Of a stretch of 64,000 nt of DNA, positions 59,935 through 64,000 are shown piece by piece. Positions within the stretch are counted from its first letter, which is position 1. Each line of letters starts with the position of its first letter. The position numbers and the translations under genes are program-made. Source of the DNA: Ephemerocybe angulata (lineage: Eukaryota > Basidiomycota > Agaricomycetes > Agaricales > Psathyrellaceae). The notes beneath the pieces are model-generated. The model was not told where the DNA came from and did not search any database. It was given only the letters and a program-made list of their open reading frames with translations. The stretch spans positions 558,001 through 622,000 of the forward strand of contig JAACJK010000004.1 of the NCBI GenBank assembly GCA_013368325.1. The letters are read 5' to 3'.

Positions 59935-60414
59935 GTCGTGTCAAGTGCGAAAGGAACAAGGGAAGGGGATTGCGTAAATCAATGGGAGATTTACGCCTCC
60001 CTCCGACGACTCGAGAACGCGATAGATATAGATTTCCCGAATGCAGAAGAGGGGCTACACATCCTGCATAAGTAAAAAGGCAACCGTTCTCAGGATCAAA
60101 CGCCACCGAGCGAGGCCAAATTCCTTCAGATAGGCACTCCATGGGCAGTTTGCCTCATTTTGCCCGGAAGTCAGGCCTGAATCTGGCCGCTGGTTCTCCT
60201 TGGAGCAACAACAGGTTGTCATGCGGCACAGTGCATCCCTCCGGCTGCTATAGTAGTGGACGTCATATCGTCGTCTTCAGCTCCGAGTAGCTGCCTGTAA
60301 GCGTTTACGGCTCGACACTGGAAGACTCTGGAAGAGATTCCTCTTGAGTCGGGATCAAGGGTGGAATTATCGGAGTCCTCCTCCGGTACGGCGTCCTGAG
60401 GACACCCTCGAAAC
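59935..60414. other. Upstream region of the G-alpha gene
   Basis: No other gene seen; frames are short. Confidence 0.45.
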
Positions 60415-61246
60415 GAAATCCGCGACTCACGACTCACGACTCACGACTCATTTGGGTCGTGAGTCGTGAATGTGCTAGACGTCGAGTGTTCGAGCCTGGG
60501 TGATGGAATGTATTTATGCCTGGGCGTATCTTTCCCTCTGGACTTTCCTAAGCTCAGGTATAACTCTCAGTCAGTAGAGATGGTATACGGACACACGTAT
60601 ATAGGGTTTCTATGTACATAGACTTCCAGGCGTGCGTTGGAGCTCGCATTGCATGCTGACAAAGCCAAATGGAAACCGCCAGCGCTCCGAAGGGGGACGG
60701 TAATCCCAGCATATTCTGATTCAACCTGCGTTGTATAGTATACCTCTCTATATACACTGCTAAGTGGCTTTTGAGACGCCCAGGGGGACAGTACGATTGT
60801 GGTTGATGTATTCAACCCACTCAGTCGGATACGTGGGAGAAAGTGTCCCTAATTCGGGCTTTACTTGCTCAGAAGGTCGCATTTGCACCTTCAATTCTCC
60901 TTCTAGAGCTATATTCTGTTCGGAATATAAGGGTGGCACTTGAATGGCACGTCTCATAGCTCATAAGTATATCATAATCGGGAAAAAAGTCTGGCTCCTG
61001 GGCTGAACGAAAGGGTAACTCCCCAAATACAGCTGAGGGGTGAATTGCACTTGCTCTAGACTGCCCTGCACCCCAAAATTTTGAAAATGACCATTTAGGA
61101 AGAATATAGGATGTGTTTATACCTATTAAATGTGAGATACTCTCAGTATACATGCTACAGGAGCGAAAGAAGGTATCAGGCGGCGCCGGCATTTGCCGAA
61201 GGGCACGACTCATTTGGGTTGTCGTGAGTCGTGAGCCGCGGATTTC
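60415..61246. mobile_element. 832-bp MITE-like element with 26-bp inverted ends
   Basis: The first 26 bases (60415-60440, starting GAAATCCGCG) are the reverse complement of the last 26 (61221-61246) with one mismatch. The left end continues as a heptamer tandem repeat (GACTCAC, four units to 60450). Near both ends lies a stem-loop with perfect 9-bp arms (CACGACTCA / TGAGTCGTG; at 60442-60468 and 61204-61234) and a loop beginning TTTGGG in the same orientation at both. The interior has no long ORF. A target duplication was not clear. Confidence 0.7.
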
Positions 61247-62451
61247 AATTCAGGGACTTTTTGGGCGTCCTTACCTGCCATGCTCCTTGTTAAATGTACG
61301 TAAAGGGTGATAGGCGGTCTGCGTGGCAAGGAGGCACCGGCATCTGATCCATCCTAATCGAGCAGGCTACCCACGGTTTCGGTAGATGGAACTGGTAGGC
61401 ACCACCCATAATTGTTCAAACGCTCTTGAATGAAAGATCCCAGCCGAAATGGGCCGACTCATGGGTGCATTTTTTCTGTTTTTTAGTGCCGGTGACTATG
61501 TGATATCTTAGGGAGCAATCTTCCACAGCAGCCTACTCAGGGGTGTACGCCCGTGTACCTACATACTCCCAGCTGGCAGTAGTCCAACCGCGGGATCGTG
61601 ATTGGCGGAGACGAAGATAATAGAGCTACGAAGGCTACTCACAAAAAGCATGGGATCGGGGAGCTTATCGTATTCTCGAGCATAGAGCTATAACCCCTCT
61701 CAATGTATTATACCATCGATTTGCATATCTTGAGGACCACTAGGTGGGCATGCGTTCTAGGCATTCGGCTTTTACCCCACTATGATGCTTATTTACAGCG
61801 TCCGCGAAGGTTCGCACGTCCTTGCCTTTGAGCTTCTTTTGTCTAGCAGCCTCCGAATCCGACATGGTTGGAGACATCATGGGAAGAAACTTTGAGTTTA
61901 GGGAGGGAGACTACTAAAGTTGCGCGGACTCCGGCGGAGTGTGGAGATGGCGTAAAGTTCTGAGTTACGTTGGCGTGATCCTTTCCGCTATGGAATCTGG
62001 GTTTCCGCATCTCTGTCAGATGTGGCCCTTCGCGGAAATGGCGTTTACCTTTTAGCAATGCAATTGGGTACTGTCACGGTTGAAGTTTGTCTCTTTATCA
62101 GGAGCATTGCAAGCTCGCAGCCCTTATCCTTGCTCGCAATACACCCATTTTGGGTAACAGTTTCAGGATGGTGCTTCGTTCTTTATCTCACCATATTCAG
62201 ATATTTGATGTCATGGAAGCTATATACTCCCTCTCTTTAGGCTTTAATTTTAGTGGTGGATATCTCATACCAGTCTAGACCTTTCGGGCTCTCAGCTTCT
62301 ACACACCCATGCATACCGGTGCAAGCTCCACAGCGCGACAGGCTCTCATCCCCGTTCCGGGCAACTCGAGGAACGCTGCTTCTCAACCCACCTAGAAGTC
62401 CTACCTGCTTTATGCGAGGTGTGAACTTAGTGCGAATCACATGACGTTAAC
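61247..62451. other. No gene seen
   Basis: Short frames only, no motifs, no splice pattern. Base composition is more AT-rich than in the gene-bearing parts. Confidence 0.45.
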
Positions 62452-62635
62452 GATGGGCGCTTAATGTCATCCCATTCCACTGGTCCCGAGTAGATCCAAG
62501 GCTTCAGGACTCATTTTAAGAACAAAAAGATAGGTTCATGTTTGTATACCACTCACGGAGTCGTGCTGGAATCTTGATGCCGGCTCACAGCCTTAGCAAT
62601 TCACAAATCACACGTGCGTTCGTTAAGCGCCCATC
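62452..62635. mobile_element. 184-bp MITE-like element with 13-bp perfect inverted ends
   Basis: GATGGGCGCTTAA at 62452-62464 is exactly inverted at 62623-62635. The interior is non-coding. The terminal sequence contains the GGGCGC-Y-TA motif found upstream of the NLR genes. A flanking duplication was not clear. Confidence 0.5.
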
Positions 62636-63741
62636 ATCACAGATCATTACGTGTTCCAGCGCCGCTCGTCCGCAAGGGCAAACCTTGATGGTATCTGGAG
62701 ATTAAAAGCGGCTCTGTGAGCATTCTGAGAGGTCACGGTTTACGCCCGGGATGCTTGCTCCACTGTGAATAAGTTGTCTTGTGTCAAACCTGGTGCTTCT
62801 ATTTGAAGTTCAAGAGTATCCGGAGTCGGCGCAACTGCCTCTTAATGAGCGGTAGATATGTAGTTGGTATTTAAATAGCGTTGCGTCTTCACCGTTCATT
62901 ACCGCGCGATGTATGCTCGTATTCGTTCGGATAGCACGATACTTATCATCAGTACTTCGGGAAAACGGTATCGTGAAGAGCGCCAGAAAGCTCTACTTTC
63001 AATTGCCATTGAGTATAGACAGAGATTCGATCGATATAGATATATCTATTGCAGCGAACAATCGAAAAGGATAAAACGCGTGTTTCAAGTATCACAACTG
63101 GACGTATGTTATATGAGTGTGTGTAGGCCTCCGGGCGGGCAGATGGGGAGATGGCATAATGGCGACATGGGTTGGGTTGGGAAAGGCAATAGCGGAGGCG
63201 AAAGCGAAAGCGAAAGTCGAGGTGGGGAAGCGAGGGAGTACGGATTAACAGATCATACGTAAGTAATAGTGTCGATGCTATGGATATCAACAACAGTCGA
63301 GAGAGGTGCGAGACGAAGGTGGGGAAGAAGGCATGGGAGACGAGGAGGAACAGTATCAGACAGAGGCTCGTAACACAGACAATTGTGTGAAGACAACAAG
63401 GGAAACGGCCAAAATGAAGTGGGCCCAGGATAGGTAACGACCAAGAAGGAATAGAGCAAAAGAAATGGAAAAAAGAAGACAAGAGCCGGGAACGGGAGAT
63501 AAGAAACCAGATAGGCAGTCAGGGGAAAGGAGAGAAGACCGAGATAGAACCAAGCAATCAATAGCCAAGAGACCACGGTACGCTATCAAGAGCAAAAACG
63601 ATACGAAAACAGAGAAGCGAAGTGCCATGGACCAACAATGTGCAAAGGTCAGAACTAATAAATACGTGCCTTTTGAGTACAGCGAATGAACGTCCGAGCC
63701 TGAACAAGAGCTTAAAACAGAAAAGAAACAAACAAAATCGA
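62636..63741. other. No gene; purine-rich plus strand
   Basis: From about 63290 to 63740 the plus strand is strongly purine-rich, so the minus strand gives long hydrophobic frames (63253-63576, 63356-63745) of biased Leu/Phe/Ser composition. I read this as the 3' UTR of the gene ending at 63742 rather than coding. Confidence 0.45.
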
Positions 63742-64000
63742 TCATCGCGACGCATCGCTCGTCATCACAAACAACACATCATCCTCATCCTCGTCCCCGT
63801 CACCACTCCCCACCCCATTGACCCCACCCCCCTGATGCGCCGCCACTTCAGCCGCAAAACCGGGTAAAAGCCCAGTCCCAGGTCCCACCGGGACCCCATT
63901 ATGCATCAAATACATCGGCGCCACGTCTACCGGTGGCTCTCGACCCCCCAAAGGCATTCCCATCGGAGGAGGCATCTGGCTTCGTGCCATCGGATTGCCG
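63742..64000 (-). CDS. 3' end of a gene running off the window
   Basis: The frame is open from the window edge to the stop at 63742. It reads GNPMARSQMPPPMGMPLGGR, then EPPVDVAPMYLMHNGVPVGP, and ends in an acidic tail (GDGDEDEDDVLFVMTSDASR). Composition (Pro/Gly/Met-rich then Asp/Glu) suggests a disordered C-terminus of a larger protein. Family not recognisable from this part. Confidence 0.6.
   Translation of the reverse strand, partial: GNPMARSQMPPPMGMPLGGREPPVDVAPMYLMHNGVPVGPGTGLLPGFAAEVAAHQGGGVNGVGSGDGDEDEDDVLFVMTSDASR

Noticed and set aside
60554..60957. Minus-strand frames inside the 832-bp element
   Set aside because: Short, repetitive (two similar MYIE-containing stretches) and without any transposase motif.
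63253..63745. Hydrophobic minus-strand frames like membrane proteins
   Set aside because: They arise from a purine-rich plus strand; composition is biased and they lie just downstream of the stop at 63742, so a 3' UTR is more likely.

Overview
The window is nuclear DNA from a filamentous basidiomycete, most likely an Agaricomycete (mushroom-forming fungus). Genes are dense and split by many introns of about 45-100 bp with GT..AG ends. They include families typical of that class: a DUF6533-type membrane protein, NACHT/ankyrin NLR-like proteins, LRR-type F-box proteins and an extended G-alpha subunit. Every product below was named by reading the translation; no database search was run. Exon joins were checked by hand for phase only where stated.

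Left part (1-17 kb, nearly all minus strand): the 5' part of a DUF6533 membrane protein, a small uncertain gene, the mismatch-repair gene MLH1, an F-box protein, then a very large NLR-type gene (6824-12490) whose C-terminus carries ankyrin repeats followed by two BTB domains. After a dead MAPKKK fragment and an SH3-domain gene comes a paralogous NLR (14269-16679) with a disordered Ser/Arg-rich tail in place of ankyrin-BTB. 

Middle part (18-44 kb): mostly housekeeping or conserved genes. These are a coiled-coil protein with an FN3-like segment, a small Cys/His-motif protein, a fragment of the same NLR N-terminus, a four-CCCH RBR-type E3 ubiquitin ligase, a KAR5-like nuclear-fusion protein, a conserved coiled-coil/Cys protein, S-adenosylhomocysteine hydrolase, an unknown multi-exon protein, a NADAR (YbiA-like) protein and a multi-pass membrane protein.

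Right part (44-64 kb): an accessory, repeat-rich region. One F-box/LRR-like gene is intact. Its paralogue is cut by a 3,218-bp insertion (48942-52159) that has TGATG..CATCA ends, a 4-bp target duplication (TCGT) and related, inverted subterminal sequences, but no transposase ORF. Further right are two tandem short genes related to NLR N-termini, a PMP3-type small membrane proteolipid, a divergent G-alpha subunit lacking the usual switch II glutamine, two smaller inverted-repeat elements (832 and 184 bp) and the 3' end of a gene that runs off the window.

The main points for follow-up are the apparent NACHT-ankyrin-BTB-BTB fusion, the exactly datable transposon disruption of an F-box gene, and a short motif (GGGCGC-Y-TA) at a similar distance upstream of five NLR-family 5' ends that also occurs inside two mobile elements here.
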